DNA from: a virus
DNA: 63,384 nucleotides
Reading direction: 5' to 3' (one strand)
Virus record (IMG/VR): IMGVR_UViG_3300017987_000091
Location: 1 to 63,384 of that record
Position 1 is the stretch's first letter. Every line of letters begins with the position of its first letter. Below, piece after piece: positions 41,179 through 49,795 of the stretch. The position numbers were made by a program, and so were the translations under genes. Under the pieces are notes generated by a model, which searched no databases, was not told where the DNA came from, and worked only from the letters and a program-made list of their open reading frames with translations.

Positions 41179-43789
41179 CGGGATCACCGAATCGCTTTTT
41201 GAAGTAGGCCGCTTCGCGGGGGTACATTTCTTCATAGGTATCAGGCGACATGTTCCAGATGCTGAAGTTCTCAGCGAAGTCTTCCCCTTCATTATACCGC
41301 GAATAGTCGGTGATCCACCCCTGATCAAGCAATTCCTTTTCCTTCACCTTGTCAATAAACAGGCCGCGGGTTCCTTCAGATTCTTCCAGATCCATGCGGT
41401 TCAGCAGGCGCTTGTAAGACTTCTTATAGCGGGGGTTCTGCATCCCTTCTATGGCCTTGGCTGTTATGTCCAGTTCGAACTTCGCCTGGTGCAGTTCGTC
41501 AGGCGTCAGCTTCACCCCGGCAGCCTTGGCAGCCCGCTGCACTTCCTTCACCTGTCGATCATCACCCCAGGGCAGCCGTTCGAACTTCAGGCGCTTGCCC
41601 GTCAGCCGTTCCACGTTGTCGGCCGCGGCTTTCCTGGCCCGTTCGTTGAATTCCTTGAAGTCAACCCATGGCCGCAAATTGGCCCAGTCTGGATCGCTGG
41701 TCCAATACTTCCCGCTGATCTTCCTTTCATAGTCCACATGGTGGCCCACTTCGTGCCTGATATACCGCTGGGCGTTCCACCGCACTGTCCTGTCCTTCGA
41801 TTGCAGTTCCTTGAACCTGTCGCTGCCGATCACGATCGTTCTGTTGTCGTGGGAATAGCTGGCCATGACACGTTGATCCGCATGGCGACCCTTCACGAAC
41901 CGCACAGTGGAAAGATCCTGGGCAAAGGTGTCGCCCATGCCCCGCACCACGTCCCTGACTTGCTTCTGTTCCTTGTCCTGCAGTTGATAGGTGCGTTGAT
42001 ATCCCTGGTACCTTGCGCCCTTCACGGGTTCGAACCGCTGGGGTTCCTGCATCACCCGTTCCACCGGCGCCAGTTCTTCCAGATCGAAATCTGAAACCGG
42101 GGGCGTGGCCACGTCTTCGGGTTCCACGATCTTCATGGGCTTCTTCGGCGGCGTCGGCGGTGGTGGCTTCGCGCTGGGCTTCCTTGGCTTCGGCACCTTC
42201 GTCGGTGGGGCCTTTGGCTTCGTCGGGGCCTTCTTTTTCGGTTTCGGCTTCGGTGCTGGCTTCGGCTTCGCCTTCGGCTTGCTGGGGGCCTTCTTCGGCT
42301 TCTTCGGCACGGGGCCCGCTTCGGTCGCCGGCGACGGCACCCGGTACGGCTTGCGCGGTTCCACGCCCTTGATCACCTTCTTGAAGGGCACTTCGGTGCT
42401 GAAGTCGTAGTCCTTCCCGCGGTGCTTCATCTGGCCGGTGATCACCAGGCTGTTCTTGCCTTCCTGGTGCGTCATGGTCACCGCGTTGCCCTTCTGCGGG
42501 CCCACCCGGCCCTGCAGTTCCCACCGTTCGGGGAAGTCCTTGGCCGTCTGACCAGGGATCAGGGTGTCGTTTTCCTTGGCTTCCTTCAGCTGTTCGCTGG
42601 GGGACTGGTGGGCCTTCACGGTGTAGCTGTTGTTCCCCAGCCTGACCAGCTGCCCCGGCCGCATGCGGGGGACGGGCAGCGGGATCGGATCCGGCTTCGG
42701 CTGGCCCATGATCACCGCTTCGGTGGCCTGGTACCGTTCGGCTTCCTTTATGAGCTCCACCACGTCTTCGTCGTCCCAGACGGGGGCAGCGGTGCACCTG
42801 CACTGATAGTCCTGGCCAGGGTGCAGGCTGCGCCCACCCACGTCGGGGGGCTTGTCCCAGTCGAAGATCTTGCCGTCAACGGCCCGGTGGGATTCCCGCA
42901 CCCGTTCGTCCCCCACGGTCATCCATTGGTACCTGTGGGCGTCCAGGGCCACCTGACGTTCCCCCCGCACCTGACCGTTGAACTTCCCCACCTGGTCCCT
43001 GGCGATCAGCCTGGCGCGGGATTCGGCCACGTTGTAGCGGCCTTCGATTTCCTTGGCCAGATCTTCCACGTTGCGGCCCAGGCGCAGGGCTTCTTCCAGG
43101 TGTTCGGCCACCTGGTCGTGATACTGCTGATCGATGCTGCTGATCAGGCTGACGTTCTCCCGAATGAACTGGCGCGCGGCGTCGGTGTCCTTCCCCGGCT
43201 TGAAGATGCTGATCTGGGCCACCCGCTGCACGTCGCGGTCCAGATCCTGGTTGGCGTTCTTGTCGATCCCCCTGGCCACAGCCCCGATCTTCCCCTTGCT
43301 GGGGGGGTTGCCCTTGCTGAAGGCCCGCTTGCTGCGCTCCACCACCCGCAGCACTTCGTGGGTATCGCCTTCCACGCTGTCCAGGTGGCGCACTTCGTCC
43401 AGCAGCTGCCCCAGGCCCATGGCCATGATTTCGTCCACTGTGAAGGCGTCGGCCCGCTTGGCCCGTTCGTTGATCCCCGGCCCCAGCTTCTTCAGCACCG
43501 GCTTCAGCTGTTCCATCAGAAACAGGTGGGCAGCCCTGGCACGGGCCACCAGCTGCTTGGTGTAGTCCTGTTCCACCTTGGCGGGGTAGGTGGGGGGGCT
43601 GTGCTTCCTGTTCTTGTACAGGGCCCTGGCCCGCTTCTGGGCGGCCTTGACAGCACGGCCGAACAGCTGGGCCTTCTGCTTGGCCCTGGCTTCGTCTTCG
43701 GCGTCGTTGGGGTCGTATACGAAGGCGGTGCCGTTCGGCCCCCACTGGAACGCCGGCTGCCCCCCCAGCTTGATCCGGCGCACGGCCAT
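41168..43789 (-). CDS. MuF-type head protein fused to a zinc metallopeptidase domain
   Basis: 873 aa. Residues 1-390 form a minor head protein of the SPP1 gp7/Mu F type, with RESHRAVDGKIF and HPGQDYQCRC as the typical end. A Lys/Pro-rich linker follows (about 510-600). The C-terminal domain has HEVGHH (His679, Glu680, His683) and EDFAENF (Glu840), a gluzincin-like zinc site. MuF proteins with variable C-terminal enzyme domains are known as phage polymorphic toxins or ejected effectors. ATG 43789 overlaps the previous stop. Confidence 0.82.
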   Translation of the reverse strand: MAVRRIKLGGQPAFQWGPNGTAFVYDPNDAEDEARAKQKAQLFGRAVKAAQKRARALYKNRKHSPPTYPAKVEQDYTKQLVARARAAHLFLMEQLKPVLKKLGPGINERAKRADAFTVDEIMAMGLGQLLDEVRHLDSVEGDTHEVLRVVERSKRAFSKGNPPSKGKIGAVARGIDKNANQDLDRDVQRVAQISIFKPGKDTDAARQFIRENVSLISSIDQQYHDQVAEHLEEALRLGRNVEDLAKEIEGRYNVAESRARLIARDQVGKFNGQVRGERQVALDAHRYQWMTVGDERVRESHRAVDGKIFDWDKPPDVGGRSLHPGQDYQCRCTAAPVWDDEDVVELIKEAERYQATEAVIMGQPKPDPIPLPVPRMRPGQLVRLGNNSYTVKAHQSPSEQLKEAKENDTLIPGQTAKDFPERWELQGRVGPQKGNAVTMTHQEGKNSLVITGQMKHRGKDYDFSTEVPFKKVIKGVEPRKPYRVPSPATEAGPVPKKPKKAPSKPKAKPKPAPKPKPKKKAPTKPKAPPTKVPKPRKPSAKPPPPTPPKKPMKIVEPEDVATPPVSDFDLEELAPVERVMQEPQRFEPVKGARYQGYQRTYQLQDKEQKQVRDVVRGMGDTFAQDLSTVRFVKGRHADQRVMASYSHDNRTIVIGSDRFKELQSKDRTVRWNAQRYIRHEVGHHVDYERKISGKYWTSDPDWANLRPWVDFKEFNERARKAAADNVERLTGKRLKFERLPWGDDRQVKEVQRAAKAAGVKLTPDELHQAKFELDITAKAIEGMQNPRYKKSYKRLLNRMDLEESEGTRGLFIDKVKEKELLDQGWITDYSRYNEGEDFAENFSIWNMSPDTYEEMYPREAAYFKKRFGDPDEF

Positions 43790-44106
43790 CAGTTCGCCCC
43801 GGCGTCTTCCAGTTCCAGATCCTGGTGCTGCTGCAGTACGTGATCGATGTGGGACACGATCGCGGGATAGACGCAGTTTGGCAAGTGCCCGAAGCTGACC
43901 ACCATGCGGCACCAGGGGCACAGGAAGCCGTCGTTGACGCGGATCGCTTCGGCGGTGACCAGGGCGTCCTTGGCAAATTCCAGGGCTTCCCTGCTGGCCG
44001 TCAGGGTGTCGTGCTGCTTCTGGATCCTGTCGCCCATGCCTTCCACCACTGTCCTGGCTGCGGGAAGGTCCAGAAAGCTGATCCCTATGGCGGCCGCGTC
44101 GGTCAC
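43789..44106 (-). CDS. Small zinc-finger-like protein near portal
   Basis: 105 aa. CPWCRMVVSFGHLPNC suggests a CxxC...HxxxC zinc site. It starts at GTG 44106 in a TAGTG overlap with the upstream stop. Encoded between portal and MuF genes; role unknown. Confidence 0.6.
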   Translation of the reverse strand: MTDAAAIGISFLDLPAARTVVEGMGDRIQKQHDTLTASREALEFAKDALVTAEAIRVNDGFLCPWCRMVVSFGHLPNCVYPAIVSHIDHVLQQHQDLELEDAGAN

Positions 44107-44465
44107 TACTTCCCGGCGTCCTTGTCCTTCGGTTCGGCCTTCGGCTTGCTGTCCAGCTTCACGTCGCCCAGGTCGGCCTTCTGCCGCGCGGTCAGGGCCT
44201 TGTAGCACTGCTGTGCGTTCAGCAGGGCAGCCTTGAAGGCGGGGTTGGCCTTGGGCCCCAGCTTGCCCACTTCGGTGATCTTGAAGTCGCCCTGGTCCTT
44301 CTGCTGCTTGCTGGTCAGCTTCTTGAACTTCGCGTGCGCCAGCGCCAGGGCGTCCCAGAACCGGGCCAGCTTGTGGGCCGGCATGTTCCGGGCCTTGTAC
44401 TTGGCGGCCCTGGCTTTTTCCTTGGCTTCGCTTCCCATCTGGATCGTCAGGTTACCGGGGGGCAT
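44106..44465 (-). CDS. Lys-rich helical hypothetical protein
   Basis: 119 aa, Lys/Ala-rich and helical with a charged tail (DSKPKAEPKDKDAG). It lies between portal and MuF genes. No family recognised; a head-internal protein is possible. Confidence 0.55.
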   Translation of the reverse strand: MPPGNLTIQMGSEAKEKARAAKYKARNMPAHKLARFWDALALAHAKFKKLTSKQQKDQGDFKITEVGKLGPKANPAFKAALLNAQQCYKALTARQKADLGDVKLDSKPKAEPKDKDAGK

Positions 44466-44468
44466 CGT

Positions 44469-46034
44469 TCATTCCTCCAAGGGTTCGGGTTCGTTGGTGT
44501 CGTCGTCGTCAGCTTCAGCCGCCTGTTCGGCCTTCAGGGCCGCACGGGCAGCCTGCAGGGCTTCTTCGTCCAGGTCGCCCACCGTCACCACCGGCTTGAT
44601 TTCGCTGCTGTAGCCGGCCGCGGTGAACATGGATTCGGCGACGTGCTGGGCGTTCAGCACCCCGGCCATGACCAGCTTGGCCACGAATTCGGCGTGAAGG
44701 TTCCTGATTTCGGCCAGTTCCTTTTCGCTGGGCTGGTCCAGTGGGTTGTAGATCACTTCCCAGGATTCGGGCACCAGGCCATTGGTGGGGCCTTCCTTGG
44801 CGCAGAACATGACGGTGCCAAGGATTTCCATGGGTTCGTCGTAGTTGTCGCCCTGTTCTTCGCTGATCCCTTCGGTCCAGGCGCTGCGGCCGGCCTGGTC
44901 GTCGGTGGACAGGCCGCCGGGGGAATTCCCCGTCAGGCGCACCAGCGGCACGTCGGCCGACATGGCCATGCCTTCCAAGGCCCCCCCGCGCAGTTCCTTG
45001 TAGCCGGTGGTGTTCGCCGGGATGGACTGGAAGTCTTCCCCCCCGCCTATGATGTTGATCCCCAGCAGGGACTTGGACTTGGCCATTTCCTGGATCCGCA
45101 TTTCGAACAGTTCCCGCTGGTCGCTGACTTCCAGATCTTCCAGGCCTTCGATCTTCAGCACGTCGCTGCGCAAGTCCTGGGCCAAGATCGCCCCGGCCTG
45201 GTCCACGCTGATGGTGTCCCTGATGTTGTCCCACCAGGCTTGCAGCATGCTGTCGTCCCAGCCCCCGTTCCCCATGTACGTCTTCACGTCGGTTTCGGCC
45301 CCACCGAAGTACAGCATGCGGCTGGCGTGGACCACTTCGCTGATGGACGTGTTCATGGGGGTGACGTTGTAGGTGGCCGCCGTCCTGAACCGCCTGTTGC
45401 GCACGTTGGCTTCGTAGGTATTGACGCTGGCTTCTTCCTTCGTCAGCACGATCAGGTTGCACAGCCTGGTAACCTTCTTGAAGTCCAAGGGTTCCTTCAG
45501 GGGGGGATCGCCTTCTTCGTCCACCACCATCCAGATCAGGGCCCCACCGTCCTTGCGCGCCATGGTGTGCGCCTTCTTGAAATGCTTGAACACCCCCAGG
45601 GCCTTCATGTCGTCCTTCAGGGGTTCGCTTTCTTCGACTTCGCTGCTTCCTTCCACTTCTTCGGTCACCACCACCTTCCAGCCCTTGCGGGTGGCGTGCT
45701 TCGGCACCATCTGGATCAGGCGCCTGGCGTAGCCGCAGAACCGCCAAAGTACGTCTATTTCGGATTCTGTCAGGGCTGCCCTGCTGGTGTTGGGCCTGGC
45801 TGACTGGCCCTTGTCGTAGGTGGTCCCTAGGCCGGTGATCGCGTTCTTGATACTGTCCACCCGCTGCAGCACCTGGTCGTACAGCTGCAGCTTGTTCAGC
45901 TCCAGATCCTGGGCCACCCCATGGGCCGCGGTGGCCATCCCCTGCGCGGCGTCCATGGCCGCGTCCACCCGCGTGGCCACGGCGGTGTCCACCCGCTGCA
46001 CCACTGCACCAGCAACACGATCGATCAGTCCCAT
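44469..46034 (-). CDS. Portal protein (DUF1073-like)
   Basis: 521 aa. It has the portal pattern: an N-terminal helical region, RRLIQMVPKHATRKGWKV, and a crown with EGMAMSADVPLVRLTGNSPG, typical of DUF1073. It forms the dodecameric DNA channel. ATG 46034 has GAGGAG eight bases upstream. It follows the large terminase directly. Confidence 0.88.
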   Translation of the reverse strand: MGLIDRVAGAVVQRVDTAVATRVDAAMDAAQGMATAAHGVAQDLELNKLQLYDQVLQRVDSIKNAITGLGTTYDKGQSARPNTSRAALTESEIDVLWRFCGYARRLIQMVPKHATRKGWKVVVTEEVEGSSEVEESEPLKDDMKALGVFKHFKKAHTMARKDGGALIWMVVDEEGDPPLKEPLDFKKVTRLCNLIVLTKEEASVNTYEANVRNRRFRTAATYNVTPMNTSISEVVHASRMLYFGGAETDVKTYMGNGGWDDSMLQAWWDNIRDTISVDQAGAILAQDLRSDVLKIEGLEDLEVSDQRELFEMRIQEMAKSKSLLGINIIGGGEDFQSIPANTTGYKELRGGALEGMAMSADVPLVRLTGNSPGGLSTDDQAGRSAWTEGISEEQGDNYDEPMEILGTVMFCAKEGPTNGLVPESWEVIYNPLDQPSEKELAEIRNLHAEFVAKLVMAGVLNAQHVAESMFTAAGYSSEIKPVVTVGDLDEEALQAARAALKAEQAAEADDDDTNEPEPLEE

Positions 46035-46064
46035 GGTGGTTCTCCTCGGTGGGAAGTGTCTCAC

Positions 46065-47615
46065 TTACAAGTCGCGCAGTCCAGCACCCCGCTTCTTCGC
46101 GCGTTCCAGCGCGTTCATGTTCTTCTCTTCGTCGCGGTGGGCGAACAGCTGGGCCATGGTGTCGGCCCTGTCGTTGGGCTTCGCAGGGAACCGGCACACT
46201 TCCCGGCGCCAGTCTTCGATCCACGGTGCGAACTGGGGAAGGGGTAGGAACACTTCCCCGGCTGCGCACGGCGGCACGCCGTTCAGCTGGTTGAAGGTCA
46301 CCTTGTCCTTCACCCCGCGGGGGTACAGCTTCACGCCCTTGATCTTCCCCTTGCAGTCGTTGTAAAGGGCGTGCCCGTTGGCCTTGTCTTCGATCAGCTT
46401 CAGCTTCACCTGTGGCCACTTCTTGGCCATCGTCTTGAAGGCGAACTTTCCTTCATCGTAGGGGCACTGTTCACGCCATTCGTCCAGCAGGAACCGATAA
46501 GCCCCCCGCCAGCCCCACACCTGGATTACCCAGTAGCTGTTCCCCTTGCCCCCCACCAGGTTCGGATCGCAGCTGATGTCCCACATGTCGCACTTCAGGC
46601 GCCAGGGTTCGCCCTGGTAGAACTGTTTGAACCAGTCCATGCGGTACACCGCGAATTCCCCAAGCTGGGGCAGCTGTCTGAACTGCGCGTCTTCCTGGCT
46701 GCCCAGCTTGGCCTTCGTCTTTTCCACCTTGTCAGGCTTGATCAGGTCGGGGCACAGCAGTTCCCCGGCGGTGGTCCTGGGATCGTCGGGGGACTTGTGG
46801 GGGTGGTCGGGGTCGTACTCCATTGGAAGGCACAGGTGCACCACGTCTTCTTCGGCCAGGCGGTGGGCGAACAGGTCATTGGGGTGCACCCGCTGACCGA
46901 TCAGGATCCGGCCGGCCTTGCGTTCCCCGATATCGTCCACGCGGGTGGAAAGCACCTGGTCGTCGGTGTCGCACACGGCCTTCATGCGATCTTCGATCTG
47001 GTCGGGGGTGCCCAGTGCTGCGTCCTTCACGTCGTGGGGATCGTCCACGCTTTGCCGGTGGGCATGGGCCCCGGTCACCCCGCTGCCGATGGTCAGGGAC
47101 TGGCGCTGCCCCGTGGCCGTGTTGGCGTACAGCTGGATTTCGTTCTGGTCGCTGGCTAGTTCCCAGACGGGGGGGCCGCCGTTGGCCGCCACCTGTTCCT
47201 TCACGGCCTTGTACCACCCCGACGTGATGATCGATCGGGCCTTGATCGCGTCGCGCTTCACCAGGCTGTGGTCGTGGGACAGGCACTGCAGCCGAAACCA
47301 GGGCATGTCCAGCCATTCCCAGGCCGGGTGAAGCACGCTGCAGGACAGGGACTTGCAGCAGCCGGGTGGGATGTTGATCACCAGGTTGGTGATTTCCCCC
47401 CGCGTCACCCGCTGCATGTACTCAAAGATCAGGTCAATGTGCCAGGTGGACACGTAGGGGGTGGCCGGTTCCACGATGGGCCACGCGCCCCGCGCGAAGT
47501 CGTGCAGGTTCATGCTGGCGCTGGTGTGCAGCTTGGCAAGTTCGATCTGGGCGTCCAGGGCCTGGATGTACCGCTGCAGTTCGTCCACCGGGGGCAGCTG
47601 CAGGGGTTCGTTCAC
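46065..47615 (-). CDS. terL: Terminase large subunit
   Basis: 516 aa. The ATPase has a Walker A-like NIPPGCCKSLS (about residue 80). The nuclease half has WDISCDPN (first catalytic Asp region) and ends near DRADTMAQ (last acidic site). It pumps DNA into the prohead and cuts the concatemer. It starts at GTG 47615 with AGGA eight bases upstream. Confidence 0.93.
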   Translation of the reverse strand: MNEPLQLPPVDELQRYIQALDAQIELAKLHTSASMNLHDFARGAWPIVEPATPYVSTWHIDLIFEYMQRVTRGEITNLVINIPPGCCKSLSCSVLHPAWEWLDMPWFRLQCLSHDHSLVKRDAIKARSIITSGWYKAVKEQVAANGGPPVWELASDQNEIQLYANTATGQRQSLTIGSGVTGAHAHRQSVDDPHDVKDAALGTPDQIEDRMKAVCDTDDQVLSTRVDDIGERKAGRILIGQRVHPNDLFAHRLAEEDVVHLCLPMEYDPDHPHKSPDDPRTTAGELLCPDLIKPDKVEKTKAKLGSQEDAQFRQLPQLGEFAVYRMDWFKQFYQGEPWRLKCDMWDISCDPNLVGGKGNSYWVIQVWGWRGAYRFLLDEWREQCPYDEGKFAFKTMAKKWPQVKLKLIEDKANGHALYNDCKGKIKGVKLYPRGVKDKVTFNQLNGVPPCAAGEVFLPLPQFAPWIEDWRREVCRFPAKPNDRADTMAQLFAHRDEEKNMNALERAKKRGAGLRDL

Positions 47616-47625
47616 CGTCGCCGTC

Positions 47626-48810
47626 CTATTCGTTCACGGGCTCGGTGTCGTCGTCGCCCTGGTCGTCGCCGGCGACCACCACCCGGCCTTCCCCGTTGGC
47701 TTCCAGCAGCAGCCCTTCGTCCTGCATCCTGCGCAGTTCCAGGGCTTCCATGGCTTCTTCACGCTTGCGCTGCAGGGCTTCCAGGGACAGGCCACCGAAG
47801 TCGAAGGTGTGGACCGTCTGCACCGGCTGATCGCCACCCTGGACCACGTGGTGCACCTTGTCGCTGTAGTCCTGGCTGAAGCGGGATTCCATGAACCGCA
47901 GGGCCAGCTTCCCGTCGCCCAGCTTCGTGATCTGCCGGATCGGTTCCCCGGTTTCGGGATCCACCACGGGGGCCCCGGTGCGGTCCACCCCAGCCACCTG
48001 GTGGGGCCTGGTGTTTTCCAGCACGGCCTTCAGGTACAGCCTGGCGCAGAAGGCTTCTGCTTCCTGGAAGGCCAGCAGGAAGTCCAGGTAGGCCTGTTCG
48101 TGGGGCGTCACCCGTTCCCCCGGCGTCGTTTCGTCCAGGTACCGCTGACGCTGCTGGGCCTTGCGTCCCTTGTCCAGCCAGTTCGTCAGGCCCTGACGGG
48201 TGATCCGTGCACCCTGTGCAGCCAGGCGGTGCGTACACCCCAGGCGGATCGCTTCCAGCACGGCTTCCTTCCTGGCGTCGGTGAACTTCCAGGCGGGGTG
48301 TTGTGGATCCCCACCGTTGCCCCCCCTGGGGTTGTCGGGGGTGTCAGGCGGCAGCGTCACCGGGGGTTCAGTCGGCTGGGGTGCAGGGGGTGGGGTGCAG
48401 CTGGCGCGGGTGCGTGTGCCTGCTAGGCCAGCCACGACGCCAGGCCTACCGCCTGACTGGTGTGCCGAAGTTGTACCTTTCCCCCGACCATTGCCCCGGC
48501 CGTTTCCCTTGCTGGAAGGGCTGGTGCCCTTGCCATTGCCCCGACCATTGCCACCCCCTGGATCCTTACTAGATCCCAAGGTAGGGGATCCCAAAGAAAC
48601 AGGAGAAGAAGGGGAAAGGGATCTGGATCTTGATCTAGAACTTGATCCTGATCCGTTGCTTGTGGATCCGCCGTTGGATCCGTTGGACTTGGTGCGTCGT
48701 GCCCATGACTTGATCGTGTTTGGGGACAGGTCGAAACGCCGGGCCGCTGTGCGGTATCCCACACCGTGTTCCTGCATCCAGGCCAGCACTGTTTCTTTGT
48801 CGTTTCGCAT
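47626..48810 (-). CDS. terS: Terminase small subunit with HTH and GATC-rich linker
   Basis: 394 aa, long for the family. Residues 1-40 are an HTH (GVGYRTAARRFDLSPNTIKSW). A Ser/Arg/Gly-rich linker (about 45-170) follows, then the terminase small subunit core (RLAAQGARITRQGLTNWLDK) and an acidic tail. It recognises the packaging site and loads TerL. The linker DNA holds an unusual array of GATC sites. ATG 48810 is preferred; GTG 48840 would add ten residues. It lies directly before terL. Confidence 0.82.
   Translation of the reverse strand: MRNDKETVLAWMQEHGVGYRTAARRFDLSPNTIKSWARRTKSNGSNGGSTSNGSGSSSRSRSRSLSPSSPVSLGSPTLGSSKDPGGGNGRGNGKGTSPSSKGNGRGNGRGKGTTSAHQSGGRPGVVAGLAGTRTRASCTPPPAPQPTEPPVTLPPDTPDNPRGGNGGDPQHPAWKFTDARKEAVLEAIRLGCTHRLAAQGARITRQGLTNWLDKGRKAQQRQRYLDETTPGERVTPHEQAYLDFLLAFQEAEAFCARLYLKAVLENTRPHQVAGVDRTGAPVVDPETGEPIRQITKLGDGKLALRFMESRFSQDYSDKVHHVVQGGDQPVQTVHTFDFGGLSLEALQRKREEAMEALELRRMQDEGLLLEANGEGRVVVAGDDQGDDDTEPVNE
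48561..48715. repeat. Cluster of eleven GATC sites inside terS
   Basis: GATC starts at 48561, 48572, 48587, 48620, 48626, 48632, 48644, 48650, 48665, 48677 and 48712. Several are spaced 6 or 12 bases apart. The coding effect is an Arg/Ser-rich linker, so the DNA pattern may be the selected feature. Confidence 0.7.
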
Positions 48811-48908
48811 GCTGTGGTAGTGGGGTGCGCTGGGGTGCACCTTGTGGGGAGGATACCAGGGTGGGGTGCGCTTGAGAAGTGGGATCCCGGCTGGTGGGGT
48901 GCACCAGG

Positions 48909-48986
48909 TGGTGACCCTAACGGGATTTGAACCCGTGTTGCCGGGATGAAAACCCGGTGTCCTGGACCTGGCTGGACGATAGGGTC
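48909..48986 (-). tRNA. tRNA-Glu (anticodon UUC)
   Basis: A full cloverleaf on the minus strand: acceptor GACCCTA/TAGGGTC, D stem GTCC/GGAC, anticodon stem CCGGG/CCCGG with loop TTTTCAT (anticodon TTC), and T stem ACGGG/CCCGT with TTCAAAT. The encoded CCA follows discriminator A. It reads GAA (and GAG by wobble). Phage genes here use GAA almost only, so it matches the demand. Confidence 0.95.
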
Positions 48987-49110
48987 AGCAGCTGGTGGCG
49001 ATGGTAGCACAGGGGTGGGGTGCAGTGTGCCGGCCCCTGGGCTGCATGGACTGAGGGGGGAGGGGGGGCGCCCATGCAGTGGTTCCAGGCGCCGGCGGTG
49101 TCATGGTACC

Positions 49111-49500
49111 ATGGCCGGCATGGGGAAGCAGTACAGCCAGCAGGAAGTCCACGAAGCCCTGACGGTGCTGGGCCTGGTGGACGAAATCCAGCGCACCCGG
49201 CGGATCACCACCGACCAGGCGCACCAGGCTTTCAAGCAGCTGGCGAAGACGCTGCACCCAGACGTGGGGGGCACCGAAGAAGGGTTCAGGCGCCTGAACT
49301 GGGCCTGTGGGGTGGTTCGTGACTTGCGGGGCGTGAAGCTGGCACCGATGCCGGCGCCGGTGGTTCAGCAGGTGCGGGTGGTGCACGTGCACCAGCAGGG
49401 CTTCAGCATGTGGTCAGATCCCTTTGACACCACCGCCACGAACAGCGCCACAGGTTCCACCTTTAACTGCAGGTGCTGGCCCTTCCCAGACACCGTTTGA
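49111..49500 (+). CDS. J-domain protein
   Basis: 129 aa. Residues 25-75 carry a J domain (AFKQLAKTLHPDVGG, then FRRLNWA), with the HPD motif that stimulates Hsp70/DnaK ATPase. The C-terminus is Val/Gln-rich and ends with Cys residues. It may recruit host DnaK to phage processes such as replication or head assembly. Starts at 49111 or 49120; neither has a clear ribosome site, and the palindrome TGGTACCA covers the first ATG. It runs against its neighbours and converges with the next gene. Confidence 0.75.
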   Translation: MAGMGKQYSQQEVHEALTVLGLVDEIQRTRRITTDQAHQAFKQLAKTLHPDVGGTEEGFRRLNWACGVVRDLRGVKLAPMPAPVVQQVRVVHVHQQGFSMWSDPFDTTATNSATGSTFNCRCWPFPDTV

Positions 49501-49713
49501 TCGCTGCTGCCGGCGGATCGCTTCGCGCAGTTCCTTGTACAGCTGGGCCAGCTTCTTGTCGCTGTGGCGGCCGGTCATGATCTGCCGGCTGATCTGGGCT
49601 GGGGATCGGTCCATGGTGTTGGCCGTGGTGGGGGTGGTGCCTGGTCGTTGACCGTGCTGCAGCGGCTTCCAGCCCCCTGCGCGGTATGGGCCGCCGGTGG
49701 CCCACGGTGCCAC
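49414..49713 (-). CDS. Small basic hypothetical protein, convergent with the J-domain gene
   Basis: 99 aa with a central basic helix (HSDKKLAQLYKELREAIRRQ). The start is uncertain: GTG 49713 or ATG 49614. It overlaps the end of the J-domain gene by 87 bases on the opposite strand. A TGGTACCA palindrome lies upstream, as at the J-domain gene. Confidence 0.5.
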   Translation of the reverse strand: MAPWATGGPYRAGGWKPLQHGQRPGTTPTTANTMDRSPAQISRQIMTGRHSDKKLAQLYKELREAIRRQQRSNGVWEGPAPAVKGGTCGAVRGGGVKGI

Positions 49714-49795
49714 CTGTTACGTGTGGGCCATGGTACCACATGGGGAACCACCTGGTGGGGTGGCAGTTACCAGCAGTTAAGTGCCCCAGGTGGGG

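Larger units (their letters stand above)
48377..49023 (+). repeat. Seven TGGGGTGC direct repeats around the terS start
   Basis: Copies start at 48377, 48391, 48821, 48831, 48862, 48895 and 49016, all in the same direction. Two are inside terS and five are in the gap upstream, flanking the tRNA. They are candidate protein-binding sites, for example for TerS at a packaging site. Confidence 0.6.
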
